From positions 17,273,667 through 17,337,666 of the forward strand of contig OX424568.1 in NCBI GenBank assembly GCA_949152475.1: DNA of 64,000 nucleotides, written 5' to 3'. The position numbers and the translations under genes were made by a program. The notes under the pieces are model-generated. The model saw only the letters and a list, made by a program, of their open reading frames with translations. It was not told where the DNA came from and did no database searches. Of the stretch, positions 43,506 through 55,194 are shown piece by piece. Position 1 is the first letter of the stretch, and each line of letters begins with the position of its first letter. The stretch is from Terebella lapidaria. Lineage: Eukaryota; Annelida; Polychaeta; Terebellida; Terebellidae.

Positions 43506-45421
43506 TGACATTTGGTTTGCCTACTACCTGACAGCTATGACACGACTTACAGAAAGAGCTTACATATTTTCTTATGCCAGGCCAGAGAAAGTGTTGGATA
43601 ATCTGGTCAAAATTCACTCCCGAATGTCCAGACATAGGAGACTCATGAGAATGCTCAGACGCATCTCTGGTAGCGCTACAATTTGATAATGTACTTGACA
43701 CTCATTATCAGCAGGACTATTTCAAAACTCCTGACCTCGTGAAATACCCAACAGGGACCTCAGAAACCTCATTTTTTGTCATTGACTGACTCAGCAATGC
43801 CTTAACTCCAGGATTTTCCTCTTGGAATGCTATCAACTGTTCTCGAGTAACCCTTGACAAAGGCATGTCTTGAGAACCTCGATCAGATCCTGCACCATCA
43901 ACATGCACACTGGTGTGCTTGAATGTGTTGCTACCGAGAATATCCACAAGAAATGTGTTTGACAGGTCCATATTCGGATCAGCGTTCTGACCTTCCTTAC
44001 TCACCATTGCACGTGACACAACACGGGATGGGAATATTCCAGGATATTCTTCTGCAAGTTTTTCTGTTCCAGGTGACTCGACTGGACTGCTCACTAACTC
44101 AGGAGAAGAAATAACTTTGTCTTTCGCCAAATCATTACCGAGTAACAAGGTAGTCCTTCGAACGGTAGGGATGGTCTCACCCCCACCAAAACAGGACCCG
44201 TCACCAAGTCTGAATCACTAACTCTAGATGTATCTTGTGTAAAGGAACGTTGATGTATCCCAACTACACATGACAAAATGACAATGTACCCTCGCGTGTT
44301 TCCCTTTCCATCGGTAAAACACCTTCAAGTATAACAGATTGTGATACGCCAGTATCACGCCGGATACGAACTGGAGTTGGACCACATTTTGCACCAGGCA
44401 CAAACGCATTGGAAATAAAGGGTTCAAAACTTTTCATGGATTCACACTCCTTCGACATCGAATTGGAAGGTAGACAAAGTTTGTCAACTTCGGTCTCCTC
44501 AGAGCGTGATGGGACGAGTACTGTGGTAAATTCCCATGTTTCTTTTTCTGCAAAACTTTGCAGTCAGCAGTAACATGATCTTTCTTCTTACAGTAACGGC
44601 AAAACAAGTCAGAACTCGTGGAGGACGCACTGGAAGTCGCAGAGCTTTCACTGGAACTCTCTCCAATACTCGTTTGACCACATTTGTTTTTGGAACCGTT
44701 TGGACCGTTATGCCGTTTAAATGATTTCTTGTGAGCAAGATAGAACTCGTCTGCTAGTGTAGTAGCAGACCTCAAATCAGCATGTTTCAGTTCCTCAGCT
44801 TCAACCGACCTCTTAAACTCCTCAATCAAAACCGGTTCCCGAAGTTTATTGAAATCATACCCAACGTCCTTAGACAAACACCACCAATCAAACAACATTT
44901 CCTTCTCACTGGAAAACCCCACGAATGTCTGAGATTCAGCATACTTGTAGTTACGAAACTTATGTCTATACGCCTCAGGGACCAACTGATAAGCTTGTAG
45001 TATCGCCGATTTTACAGAATCGTAATCATTACATTGGTCCACTGTTAGGGCTGAATATACAGACTGAGCCTCTCCAATCAATCAAAACACTCTGCACTAA
45101 CAAAGGCCACTTGCTCTTGGGCCATGCCATTGGCTTTGCAATCTTTTCAAACGGAAGAAAGTACTGATCTACTTCATTTCCCCTGAAAGGCGGAACAAGT
45201 CTGATATTCTTAGTGACATCCAAATTAGAAGCTTCATTTCTCTCTCGCTGAACTTGGAGCTCTAACTCCTGGATTTTGTACTCCATCTCAAGTTTACCTC
45301 TTTCGATGGCTTCCTCTTGCTTGAGACATTCACGCTCGAGAGATGCCTTGAACTCCTTTTCTCTAAGTTTATATTCAAGCTCAACCTTGTAGAGAACAAA
45401 CACACCATATGCCGGTGACAT
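43506..45421 (-). pseudogene. Decayed Gmr1-like Ty3/gypsy element (gag, protease, integrase start)
   Basis: Reading leftward: a coiled-coil segment (LECLKQEEAIERGKLEMEY type, about 45421-45200), a gag matrix/capsid start (RLVPPFRGNEVDQYFLPFEK), a SCAN-like capsid C-domain (YQLVPEAYRHKFRNYKY, 44930-44990), and a CCHC knuckle (CRYCKKKDHVTADC, near 44600). Then a protease with RRDTGVSQS (about 44343-44363), a linker with LLGNDLA (44140), and directly afterwards an integrase zinc-binding domain (HFLWPGIRKYVSSFCKSC then HSCQVVGKPN, 43501-43590). There is no RT between protease and integrase. Frameshifts occur near 45065, 44450 and 43650, and there is a stop near 43724. The left end is cut at the tandem array. 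The order fits Gmr1-type elements, in which integrase precedes RT. Confidence 0.75.
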
Positions 45422-45472
45422 AGGAATGTTGCTGCTTAGAAAAGGGAAGATATGGATTTTTCCATATCTTTC

Positions 45473-46216
45473 TGTGGCGAATTTGCCCTAAGCACGCGGC
45501 AGGTGATTGTAAACATACATGCCATTTATGTGGCCTTTTCGTTCTTGGCCTTGTTTTGACACGCTCCGTTCGAGCGTGCGTTGCCACGGGAACGCATTGT
45601 AATTTACGCTCCAGTAAACTATAACAATGGTTTGATTATACAATGGTTTGATCGCGTGGGTCCTACAGCTTGTGGTGTATTATATATACACTGGAAGCTA
45701 CTCGATCGAGGAGATTGTCCGAGAGAGAGTAACTGGGACGCACACGAGGCTCGCCATGAGCTTTGTGTTCCCTAGTTGCGAGAAGTGGGCTCCTAGAGCC
45801 CTGGGGACGATTTCCATGGGGAGGCCCGGGCTGGGAGAGACAAGTTGCTGACTCGGGGTCGCAAGCCCTGTGGATCGCCAGTTCTCTCCCTTCCCGGGAC
45901 GTGTGACATAGGCTCTGGCCAGCATGTCGGACTGTACAGGGTTCCGTCCCCGAGGCAGACCGCGGCTCGCCAGGCCCCGCCAGTTAACACCGTGGTGATG
46001 AACCAGTTTCTGAACGGTGTCCGTAGGCCTGGGAGTGTCGGGTGCGCTGTTACCTGGTTACCGTTAATGCTAGAGTGGTTACCGTGTCCGCAGTGACCTC
46101 CGGTGAGCGGCGCCGCCGCAAGGATCCGGAATAGCGGATGCGCGTCCGCAAGGACTCGCGGTGAGAGGACTATCCTCGAGGATCCCGAAGAGCGGACGAT
46201 AGTCAATAACTTTACA
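45473..46216 (+). repeat. 5' LTR of LARD-like element
   Basis: Pairs with 49208-49942. It has a TATATATA box near 45681-45688 and is 9 bp longer than its partner because of a small duplication around ACAATGGTTTGAT near 45640. Confidence 0.9.
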
Positions 46217-46217
46217 T

Positions 46218-46235
46218 TGGTGCCGTGACCAGGAT
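46218..46235 (+). other. Candidate primer-binding site
   Basis: TGGTGCCGTGACCAGGAT begins one base after the LTR end, the position and TGG start expected for tRNA priming. The tRNA is not identified here. Confidence 0.6.
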
Positions 46236-46334
46236 CAGTCCGACAGTGTTCCATCGCATCCTACCGTCACAGTGTCTTGCTCCCTCGTCCCTGGGGACTG
46301 TCCGCTCCTCCGGGACACTTTCCGCACGTGAGAA

Positions 46335-46619
46335 ATGAGTGAAAAACAGAAAGACAGCGGGAAGGGAAAGGGTGGTAACGTTGCGGACCACACCCGGTCA
46401 CGCGACGGCCGTGAGCTGCCTCCGGGCGGCTCCGGCGGAAGTGCGGAGCGTGCGGAGCCCTCCACAGACAGTACCCAGTCTGCGGAGTCGACTCCGGCGT
46501 CCGCGGCTCCGTCTCCGGACGTGGAGTCGAACCCTGCGGGGTTGCAACATGTGTTGCCACTGGAGCTCGACTCCAGTGTTCTAGGCGCGATTGGCGGATC
46601 CGCAGACAGGTGTTACTGA
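46335..46619 (+). pseudogene. Truncated gag-like start ORF
   Basis: The ATG at 46335 starts 94 residues of hydrophilic, Gly/Ser/Glu-rich sequence (MSEKQKDSGKGKGG...). It lies 120 bp after the LTR, just where the gag of the 9-18 kb element also starts with a similar hydrophilic sequence. No capsid, knuckle or enzyme domain follows. It may be a relic of gag, or a short leader ORF kept for packaging. Confidence 0.4.
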
Positions 46620-49194
46620 CGGTCCGCACGTACGGATGTAAGTGTGGTATCCATCTATCACCCCAAGGATGGATTTTAGGTCGCTCCGCAGGAGTCCGGA
46701 CTGCCCAACGCTGCGATCACCACTTTGTGGTGGTCCGCATCTGTGGGCAGATCGACTTTGCGTCATAACGCCACCACCGCGCATCCGCCTCCCGTAGTTT
46801 CTAGTGCTAAGGACGTGCGGCAGACCTATCCACATCATGTGCTCTTGTCCGGCGTAGTTAACCCAACGCCTACGCTGGGCGAAGCACTTTTGTGGATTTG
46901 CCGGACGCCCGATGGTCCCGGAACAGCCTCTTATATGGCCAGATTGAGGTTGGGATTTACGTCCGCTACGGGAGAAGCGCCTTCCCACGGATATAGGGAA
47001 CTGGCAATGGACGCGGGGATAGCGTCCGGATGTGTGGATTGATGTCCGCGGTTCGTCCGTGGGACTCGTCCGGCGCTCCGGATGCTTTTGGGTGAAACAC
47101 TCCTGTGTGTCATCACCCGTGCGCCACTACTGTAATTAAGTTTATAGTAGTTTAAGATTTCTAACGGCAGGAAATCGTTTAACCATTATTTTTAATGGAC
47201 CGGCTGTTAAGTCCGCACGTGTGGACCAGCCGCGGCAGTGGGGGACGCTCATTTTCGTCCGGATCACACCTTACAATATGCGGTCCGGCCGTAATGACCG
47301 GATCCCCGGCCTCCTTCTAAGAAGGGGGTCGTATATTACATGCGCAACACTTGTGGTGGCTTTTAATTCCAATTTCATATACATTGGATAAGGGCAATAC
47401 GCCGTTCTATGGTAGGCGTCCGGCCTGGACTCCGTCCGCGGGCAGCTCCGGACGTCCGCCGGCTATTGCTTTCACCATCTTTGGGCGCCTCTAGATTGGG
47501 CGCCGGTATGAAGGGTTCGCCCCCTAACCATTGAGGTTATGGCCCATGCCGGCTCCGCGTCTAATCTATTGGCTCCTCGCTCCGGTAGTCGTTTGAGAAG
47601 GCTCTGGGTTGGACCGGGCACCGCTCCGCGGCCGGGCTGTACGTCGGGGTTGCTAGTGGGCGTTTAGCTAACGCCCATAGGGCGCCCGATGGTCGGTCCG
47701 GACGTCATGGGTATGTCCGATCGCCCTGTAAGCGTACCAGCGGCTATGGGGAGTGATTTTGTTTATTTTCCATCTCAGTTATTATTTATTGGGAGGATTA
47801 TAAGCCACAAGTGTGCGGCATGTCTCTGGAGAATTCTGTTCTTGCTCATTTACTGATACAAAGTGAGACAAGTATGTGAAATTTCCTTTCCGGTGCAGTA
47901 GAGGGGTGTAAGGAGTTGCGCTAATTTTGACAGTGACGGATTGCTGTGATATTTGAAAAGACTGGAGAACGGCAATTGATTGTCGTTTTCGTCTGACATA
48001 TTCGTACAAGCCACAAGTTAGTGGTTACTGTCAATTTTATGCCCAATTTCTACCTTGCTTTGGTGATTAATTTTACGTCATTTACCGCCGGTGCGGACGC
48101 AAAAGCGAATGACTAATCTTAATTACTGTAGGATATTTGCAAAGTCCCCCGGGATAGAAATTCATTTTCTACCCGTATACATGGTTTGATTTGGAGTCAC
48201 CCGAGGGAAATGACTGCCTCCGCATGAGTTTTATGGTGTTTGTATGTTGGTCCGGCAGTGTGTCAGTATGACCGGGGACAGAGTTTTGCAGCGACACCGC
48301 GTGCATTGCTGCACGTGTAGTATAGCTGTCATCATTTGTTACATATATATATGTAAAAATGTCGTACCCGGGTTATTTATTAATCTCCAGATGTGTAGCA
48401 CATGTGTTTTGTGCCACTCGCATTTCGTCCGCTGCTGCGGCGCTGGATCCCGCGGGATCCGCGTGTCCGAGATGCGGGTGATTTTGCCAGTTGTAAATTC
48501 CCCATGCACACCGTGCTGGAGATGTGCGGGCGGGCGGGCGGCTGCATGTAAGTGCAGACGTCCGTCCATCTGCGTGTCTTTACACAGGCCTGTGCGGGTT
48601 GTAGTATACAGATACTGGCAGTCGATGCGGCTTGCCGCGTTGGCTTTGATAGCTGTCTGCGACAGCTGTCCGCAGGTGTATGTGTGTCTGCTAGATGTAC
48701 ATATGTCATGCGGGCGTGCCGGAGTCGCTCTCGCGGCTCCGCCCTGCCTCAGATCCGTTCTGCGGATCTGAGGAGCCGGCCGGCAGGGCGGTCGGCAACA
48801 CTTTTTAGAGGTACTATCACTTTTGATCACTCGGTGTGTCGTTTTACAAAATTTCTAAATTTAAAGTTTAACCTTAAAGATATTCCAAAGACTCGACACA
48901 CCGTCCTTTTATAACGGATGACCTTCCAAGGTCATCACACGGTTTTGGACCACCTCGGTCAAAATTTTAGCTTGTTTATGAGGGTTTATTAAAAATTACA
49001 AAGCGCGTTATAGTTTACTCCGTAAGTCCGGGGGTAGTTCCCCATTCTTCCAAAAGGGACTCTTAAAGTCCTAGTCTTGCGCCGTGACTTCCGGGCGTTG
49101 CCATCTTGCCTTCTTCCGGACCCTGCCATGCGAAGCCTTCGTCGGGTTTTGGCTGTTTTGGGCGCGGGCGGAACATGTTGGGGACCAACATTGT
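46620..49194. other. Non-coding interior of LARD-like element
   Basis: GC-rich sequence with abundant TCCGCA/CGTCCGG phrases. Open frames such as 46725-47042 and 48244-48771 overlap frames on the other strand and have no domain. An AAGAAGGGGGTC phrase near 47320 repeats the purine tract found at the 3' LTR. Confidence 0.6.
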
Positions 49195-49207
49195 AAGAAG
49201 GGGGTAA

Positions 49208-49942
49208 TGTGGCGATTTTGCCCTAAGCACGCGGCAGGTGATTGTAAACATACATGCCATTTATGTGGCCTTTTCGTTCTTGGCCTTGTTTTGACACGCT
49301 CCGTTCGAGCGTGCGTTGCCACGGCAACGCATTGTAATTTACGCTCCAGTAAACTATAACAATGGTTTGATTATACCTCGCGTGCGTCCTACAGCTTGTG
49401 GTGTATTATATATACACTGGAAGCTACTCGATCGAGGAGATTGTCCAAGAGAGAGTAACTGGGACGCACACGAGGCTCGCCATGAGCTTTGTGTTCCCTA
49501 GTTGCGAGTAGTGGGCTCCTAGAGCCCTGGGGACGATTTCCATGGGGAGGCCCGGGCTGGGAGAGACAAGTTGCTGACTCGGGGGCGCAAGCCCTGTGGA
49601 TCGCCAGTTCTCTCCCTTCCCAGGACGTGTGACATAGGGTCTGGCCAGCATGTCGGACTGTACGGGGTTCCGTCCCCGAGGCAGACCGCGGCTCGCCAGG
49701 CCCCGCCAGTTAACACCGTGGTGATGAACCAGTTTCTGAACGGTGTCCGTAGGCCTGGGAGTGTCGGGTGGGCTGTTACCTGGTTACCGTTAATGCTAGA
49801 GTGGTTACCGTGTCCGCAGTGACCTCCGGTGAGCGGCGCCGCCGCAAGGATCCGGAATAGCGGATGCGCGTCCGCAAGGACTCGCGGTGAGAGGACTATC
49901 CTCGAGGATCCCGAAGAGCGGACGATAGTCAATAACTTTACA
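49208..49942 (+). repeat. 3' LTR of LARD-like element
   Basis: Direct copy of 45473-46216, ending TTTACA, followed by TTTC of the target duplication. Confidence 0.9.
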
Positions 49943-51228
49943 TTTCTGATCGAAGAAAACATAACAGTTATATATCTGCACTTGTATGCCCAAACAGACG
50001 CCCTTTCTAATAGATTTCGTTGCGAGTTTCTGGTGGAGATATTTTGAGTTTGTTTACATTACCGCCATTCTCGGTGCTTTGTATCCCGTGACGCAGTGCG
50101 ATTCCAGCTTACTCGTGTATGTTCGAGCCAATCGAGCGTGAACTAGGTTAAGTCAGAGGTAACTCTGAGTGGCGCACAAAACAAAAGAAAAGCGGCTGCT
50201 AGTACTGTCATATGCTTGATTTATTCATCTGATCAAGCAAAGTTTGTTTTGTAACCTATTTTTCTGAGACCACAGGCATGTATGTAATTGATTTGGAAAA
50301 AATAGTTTTCCTGCCAACATCATTTTAAAGCGCAGTATTTAAAATTGTGTACTTACGCTGCGTTTCTTCTGAATATTCAAGTGCCACGGCCACTGCATCC
50401 TACTCGCAGGTCGTCACTGCAGAATTGAAATGTGAAATCCTGTATCTTTAATTTATTGCGTACGGTTTGGCAAATTCAACATAGTGTGCACTATGCGTAT
50501 ACTTCGATATCATGAACATCGATGTCAATAGTGTACATTAGGGTAGAAAATAATGTAATATTGCAGGAATCAGTGAAGGAACAACCCCCAAAGAAGCGAG
50601 CACGTAACCATTACGTTGGCCAACGCGGGAACCCAGTACCTCGCTACACCAATGGCTAGGCGAAATGCCCTGTATGATCGCAATTACGCCTTGGTCCGGA
50701 AAGTAAGTTAAACTGTCCACATGCCCTGTATGATCGCAATTACGCCTTGGTCCGGAAAGTAAGTTAAACTGTCCACATATGCCTACCACCCCGCACCCCA
50801 AGGAGAATTCACGACACAATAATGAATATTTGACTGTGACTGGGGATTGTATGAAATCGTTGAAAATCGAGTGACCTTGCCAACCGGATCGATACCATCA
50901 TAGAAATGAAACTTGCATAATGCACTTGCATACGAGGCTAAGTAAATATTTGTTGATAATTTCACAACAACTTTTGTGGACGATTTGCAAGTCAATAGTG
51001 AATATTGACAATGGGTATAAATTTGTATATGTTCATGGTGGCCTGCAGTAATCCCTCAAAACACATGAAAACTTTGCGATAAAACACTACCATGATGCTA
51101 ATGCTGTCTCTTCTGCATCACTGTCGTTGGATGCCTCCTCGTGATTAGCTATCACTGCTAACTCTTCCAAAAATACCAGCTTCTTGATGACCGTGTTGTA
51201 GTGGGTTCTAAAAATGTAATAGAGTTAG
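49943..51228. other. Intergenic; 56-bp direct repeat at 50665-50776
   Basis: No gene is seen. ATGCCCTGTATGATCGCAAT and the following 36 bp are tandemly repeated (50665-50720 and 50721-50776) without differences that I can see. Confidence 0.6.
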
Positions 51229-51876
51229 TGTGGTGATTTCGTCCAAAGATTGCGACAGGAGTTTCGGCCGTTATCGTACTCCATACCTCACCTGTTTTGG
51301 CCGTTTCCCATTCGAAGCTCGTGTGTCGCCTAGCGACGCATTGTCTTCACTCACTGCACTATACTGTTACAATAATCGTGACGTCACACCCTCCGTTGTC
51401 TCAGAGCAAGCAAGGCAATAGGACGATGGTGAGCGGCCATGCACTCCCAGTCCTCTTTTCCTAGCTAAAGGGTCCGTGAGGACCCAAGGGACAATTCCAA
51501 TTGGGAGCCCAAAATGGGGGCTGCTTAGATCCGGGGGCTCACGCCACCTTGGATTGGCAGGCTCTCGCCCTGGGATGGTGCGTACAGGCTCTGCAGACTG
51601 TCGGACTGTCCTTGGTTCCATCCCCATGACGGAACAATAGGCCAGCCAAGAACATGTGCACGTGTTCCGGAAGACGCGCCCATGTCTTTCGGGCTCGTCA
51701 CACCGCGCTACCTTACCATGATGATGCAATGTCGGAGTAATGCATCGAGTTTAGACTTGTTCGTCGGAATGTTACCTGGTTATAGTTAAGTCATCACGAC
51801 GCCCGCCGTGACCGGGCTCAAGGTGTGGGGCGCTCGCGCACTAGGTAACGGGCGTCAAACGTCACACAAGGTTTCA
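51229..51876 (+). repeat. Diverged LTR related to the 45-50 kb element
   Basis: Starts TGTGGTGATTTCGTCC, like TGTGGCGATTTTGCCC. It shares collinear phrases (TCGGACTGT then GGTTCC, GTTACCTGGTTA). It ends GGTTTCA, followed by A and TGGTGCC, the start of the same primer site, at 51878-51884. The internal region is then lost. It is a truncated relative, not a clean solo LTR, because no flanking duplication is seen. Confidence 0.65.
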
Positions 51877-51891
51877 ATGGTGCCATACAAT

Positions 51892-52414
51892 TCAAACTGA
51901 GAAATCGACATGATATTTCACTGCATACGTCATTGTCTGTTCAGCATCTTCCCATTCCTTCGCCTTGATATCATGCAGGTGCTCCTTGATGGATTTGTTG
52001 ATTTGGGGAATGGTCATCTTCCCTTGTTGCTTCTTGGTGCTCAGCCACAGTGATATAGACACGAGTAACCCTCGTTGCAGTCCCACCACGGAAATATGCT
52101 TGCATACTCTTCATGCAGGATGCCATTACCTCTTGGAACGATAGATCGAGGGGTTCGCCGTCCAGTGAGGTGAAAGGTCTCGGTGTCATGGGCTCTTGCA
52201 GAGCCTCAGCTAGTCTGGGAAGGGTCACTACCTCCAGTGGCTTGGGTCTTCCTTGGAGCCAACTCTTTGTTTGATTACCGTAGCTCATATTATTACCTGA
52301 CTCATAGTAAGACAAATGATGTGTGTACAGGCTATTGTCGTTGTTTGTATCCGTCCGTACGGCCATCGTCAGTGCTGCAAATAATTTTTTTGGGCCTTGA
52401 TGATTTTTGGTCAA
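51892..52414 (-). pseudogene. Unrecognised coding-like fragment
   Basis: Two overlapping minus-strand frames (51971-52414 and 51892-52089) have protein-like composition: LDLSFQEVMASCMKSMQAY and RVTRVYITVAEHQ in one, KEWEDAEQTMTYAVKYHVDF in the other. They are best explained as one protein with a frameshift near 52040. I do not recognise the family. The fragment ends close to the right end of the diverged LTR. Confidence 0.35.
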
Positions 52415-53300
52415 AAGTTACCACAACATTCTCTAGGATAACACCCCAAGACATTTTTTTTTTGGTTATTGAATCGTTGTTGCCGACTTGGCAACCATTT
52501 GGCCCAAAAGCAGCCAATTTTCCAATTTTGTGGCCATTACGTCTTAGGATTACATTTTGAACATTAGGAAGTCATATATAGTGCATCTTTTGGGGACCTT
52601 CAAGGTGACCTTAGACGTCCCTGACTAGTCCAAAGGTGGCATTTCAGCAGAAATGTGTAAACTGGACAGATACATGTTATCTATAATGGTTGTTTCACGG
52701 GCATTTAGGGAACCGTATATGTATCTCTTGGTGAATGGTCACCTTGACTTTGACCTCTGCCTACGTTAAATATAATAGCTCAAAATACATGCAGGATGTT
52801 TGCCGGTATGGTACAGCACTGCTGGTGTTATGCTTTAACATGTACGCTACTATATTTTACAGGCTATAGAACTGTGAAACACGGTCCGAGCTCATGTCCT
52901 GGTAGTTATCAAGACTGACAACCAATATCTCATCTGGGGTACCCCAACACTCATGGAGTCACATGCATTGCAGCAAAATGTCGATGCAAGCATTGTCAAA
53001 CGACTGGAAGCTGCAGGCTGAACACTGCCAACATTTGATGTAATAACAATTGTCTGCTTAATCATTGTATCTCATTATCTTCATATGATCATAGTGAATG
53101 ATAAGTAATTTACTCGGAATTAGAAAACAGACTGTTAAAGTGCAAGATATGTTTAGTTGTTTTGGCCACACGTTATCTTCCCACACAATAGGAAGTCTAA
53201 TTTCTAAAAGTGCCCTTAATGCAGGCGGCGGAAGCGATAAATGATGAGTGTATTTTGTACACGCAGGATTCTGCAGACCACGAAGCCCCACGGGAAGTAA
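52415..53300. other. Non-coding, no gene seen
   Basis: AT-rich sequence containing GACCTT/AGGTGACC phrases near 52600 and 52740. Nothing coding is supported. Confidence 0.45.
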
Positions 53301-53706
53301 ATGACACCAAAGCTCACCCCACACCTGCTGAGGACCCCCCTCACACCTGCTGAGGACCCCACACCATCCAGGTGTGACGTGGGGACACAGTATCAGTGTC
53401 CCCAGGGCGGATTCATCCCAACCGGTGGATCTGGAAGTGTTAGTGCTGCAGTTCCTGGGGTCAGCTCTGGAGTGCCTGGCCCACCACAGGAGAACACTGT
53501 CAGCGCCACTAACGAAAACAGTGCAACAGTGGATGTGTGTCGCTTGTGCCACGAGGGGGGGGGGGGAGTGTGACGAGTGGGTCGGTTCTGAAACCTGCGA
53601 ATATTGGACTCACCTCACATGCACAGGTTTCACTCCCGCTATCCGTCTCAAATTATTCATGTCAAAGTTTAAGTTTTTGTCCCTTACACAGAAAGTTGTT
53701 CAATAA
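53301..53706 (+). pseudogene. PHD-like Cys/His fragment, frameshifted in a G-run
   Basis: A Pro-rich stretch is followed by CRLCHE or CVACATRGG, then ECDEWVGSETCEYWTHLTC. The CxxC...CD...C...WxHxxC spacing is PHD-finger-like, as often seen in ORF1 proteins of non-LTR elements. The two halves are in different frames, separated by a run of about 10 G (53557-53568). A tandem CACACCTGCTGAGGACCCC phrase precedes it. It is probably an element remnant. Confidence 0.4.
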
Positions 53707-54039
53707 ATGATGTTCTGTATGTGTTATTGTTATATGCAAAGCCCTGATGAAACCATACCAATTATTACAAATGAACCAAGTGGGGAAAATAATGTGCCGC
53801 TCCGCGCATTCATGTGTTGCACACATTTGTTAGCGTGCTGTGTTCAAAGTGACACTGGTAACAAAACTATGGATACATGTGCAGAACGATCCCGGTGATA
53901 TTTTGATTACGAATTCTTCCCTTGCAGAAAATAACTAAGCTGGTGCACTCGTGCTGACAACTTATCATGCTCCGAAATTCGAAAATCACCTTCTCCATTT
54001 GGTCCAGAGTACGACAGACACGTCTCTATTGGGTTTTGC
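53707..54039. other. Non-coding, no gene seen
   Basis: The short open frame 53707-53898 has no recognisable feature. Confidence 0.4.
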
Positions 54040-54882
54040 TTAGAACACCAGGTGGAACCCACATCTCCAAAACGAAGTCTTCGAGGAAGCATAATTTTTC
54101 TCCAGGAACTCGAACACTGCTGTCGGAGCCTTCAGTCGTATGACCATGTCGCTGAAGTGGACCTCCATGTAGGTTCTCATATTGATTTCATAGAAAATGG
54201 GACTGAAAACACATCGTCCCGCCAATGCTAATGATGGGTTATGCTTCCGGATGCCATCCCGATACATCATGAGTCCCATGATGTATGACAGGTTTAACTC
54301 ACTTACCATTGCATATACTGGGTTGGTGCAAGTGTTGGACCACTCATAATACCCATGTGTCGTTGCCAAGACACCATGTTCCTGGCAGTGGTCAAGGTAC
54401 GGTTTACCCAATAGCTTAAGACAGATGTGGTGATACAACACCAACATGCTCCAGGCTTTGTGATGCTCTGCACAGTTTAGCGCAGTATCTCTCCCAGCCT
54501 GGGTCTTGTGACCCAGTACCGTGATTGCTAACTCACGCATGCCTAGAGGCCATAGTTGCTTCAATATGGCCCCACCATATTAATCTCAAAATGGCCACGC
54601 CCTGCCACAATGAGAACATTTTAAAGACTGGTGTCTCTTTCTCTGAGGCGTTGAGCCAGAACGTATGGATTTCTATCATATCCAAGGACTGTCCAGGTTT
54701 TGCCTTGCGGACATGCTGCCTGAAGTTGCCGTACCACGAACTCTACAGTTGCATATGAGTTTGGGTTTATCATGATGGGTTCCCCCATGATCACTGTCGC
54801 TGAAACTGACCTTTTCGTGTCACCTGGCATGTCTTGGTGTTCACGCAATGTGGCAACAAGCTGCATATTCCTCCAAGCACTA
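54040..54882 (-). pseudogene. Broken gene of an unrecognised, conserved-looking family
   Basis: Minus-strand frames 54621-54866 and 54040-54564 read as parts of one protein. An acceptor-like TTATTTAATAG lies just upstream near 54883. The first part contains LREHQDMPGDTK and TWTVLGYDRNPYVLAQRL, then a stop near 54619. The frame continues past it with NVLIVAGRGHFEINM. After a frameshift near 54575 the second part continues with LGMRELAITVLGHKTQAG, CAEHHKAWSMLVLY and LKAPTAVFEFLEKNY. The GxGHFEMN...HHKxW pairing is familiar to me from uncharacterised invertebrate proteins, but I cannot name a function. It is dead in this copy. Confidence 0.5.
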
Positions 54883-55194
54883 TTAAATAAGAGATAAGAG
54901 GTAGTTTTGTGGAAATCGTTGGTTTTACCAGCTTGTTATATTAGCTAGAGAGGATTAGCTAGAGAGCTAAACACAAGAGTGCTGCACATTGGATATTGCT
55001 AGATATTTTATCGTAATTTTACAAAATCGTACACTTGTACAGCTCTGAATTTTGGACTACCTGTATATGAACGTATATAGAACCCTTGGATTACAAAAAA
55101 TTGTGATTTCGGTCTTCGATCAGGATATATTTTCCGAAAAATCTGTTAAAATAGCCAGTTATTGGAATCACTGGACCATAACTTTGCCAAGAAC

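Larger units (their letters stand above)
45473..49942 (+). mobile_element. Non-autonomous LTR retrotransposon (LARD-like)
   Basis: LTRs of 744 and 735 bp start TGTGGCGA and end TTTACA. A TTTC 4-bp duplication flanks the whole element (45469-45472 and 49943-49946). A primer-binding-site-like TGGTGCCGTGACCAGGAT starts at 46218, and a purine tract (AAGAAGGGGG) lies just before the 3' LTR. The 3-kb interior is GC-rich with many TCCG/CCGGA phrases. It encodes only a short gag-like start (46335-46619), with no protease, RT or integrase. The LTRs differ by about a dozen changes by eye. It sits beside the Gmr1-like remnant. Confidence 0.88.

Noticed and set aside
46725..47042. 105-residue frame inside the LARD-like element
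   Set aside because: It overlaps minus-strand frames of similar length in GC-rich sequence and shows no domain.
48244..48830. Cys-rich open frames on both strands
   Set aside because: Mutually overlapping and compositionally driven. No signal peptide or family pattern is convincing.
51230..51729. Small frames on both strands (51230-51421, 51367-51729)
   Set aside because: They fall inside the diverged LTR and have no domain.
53058..53552. 164-residue minus-strand frame
   Set aside because: It is antisense to the Pro-rich/PHD-like fragment and has no independent support.
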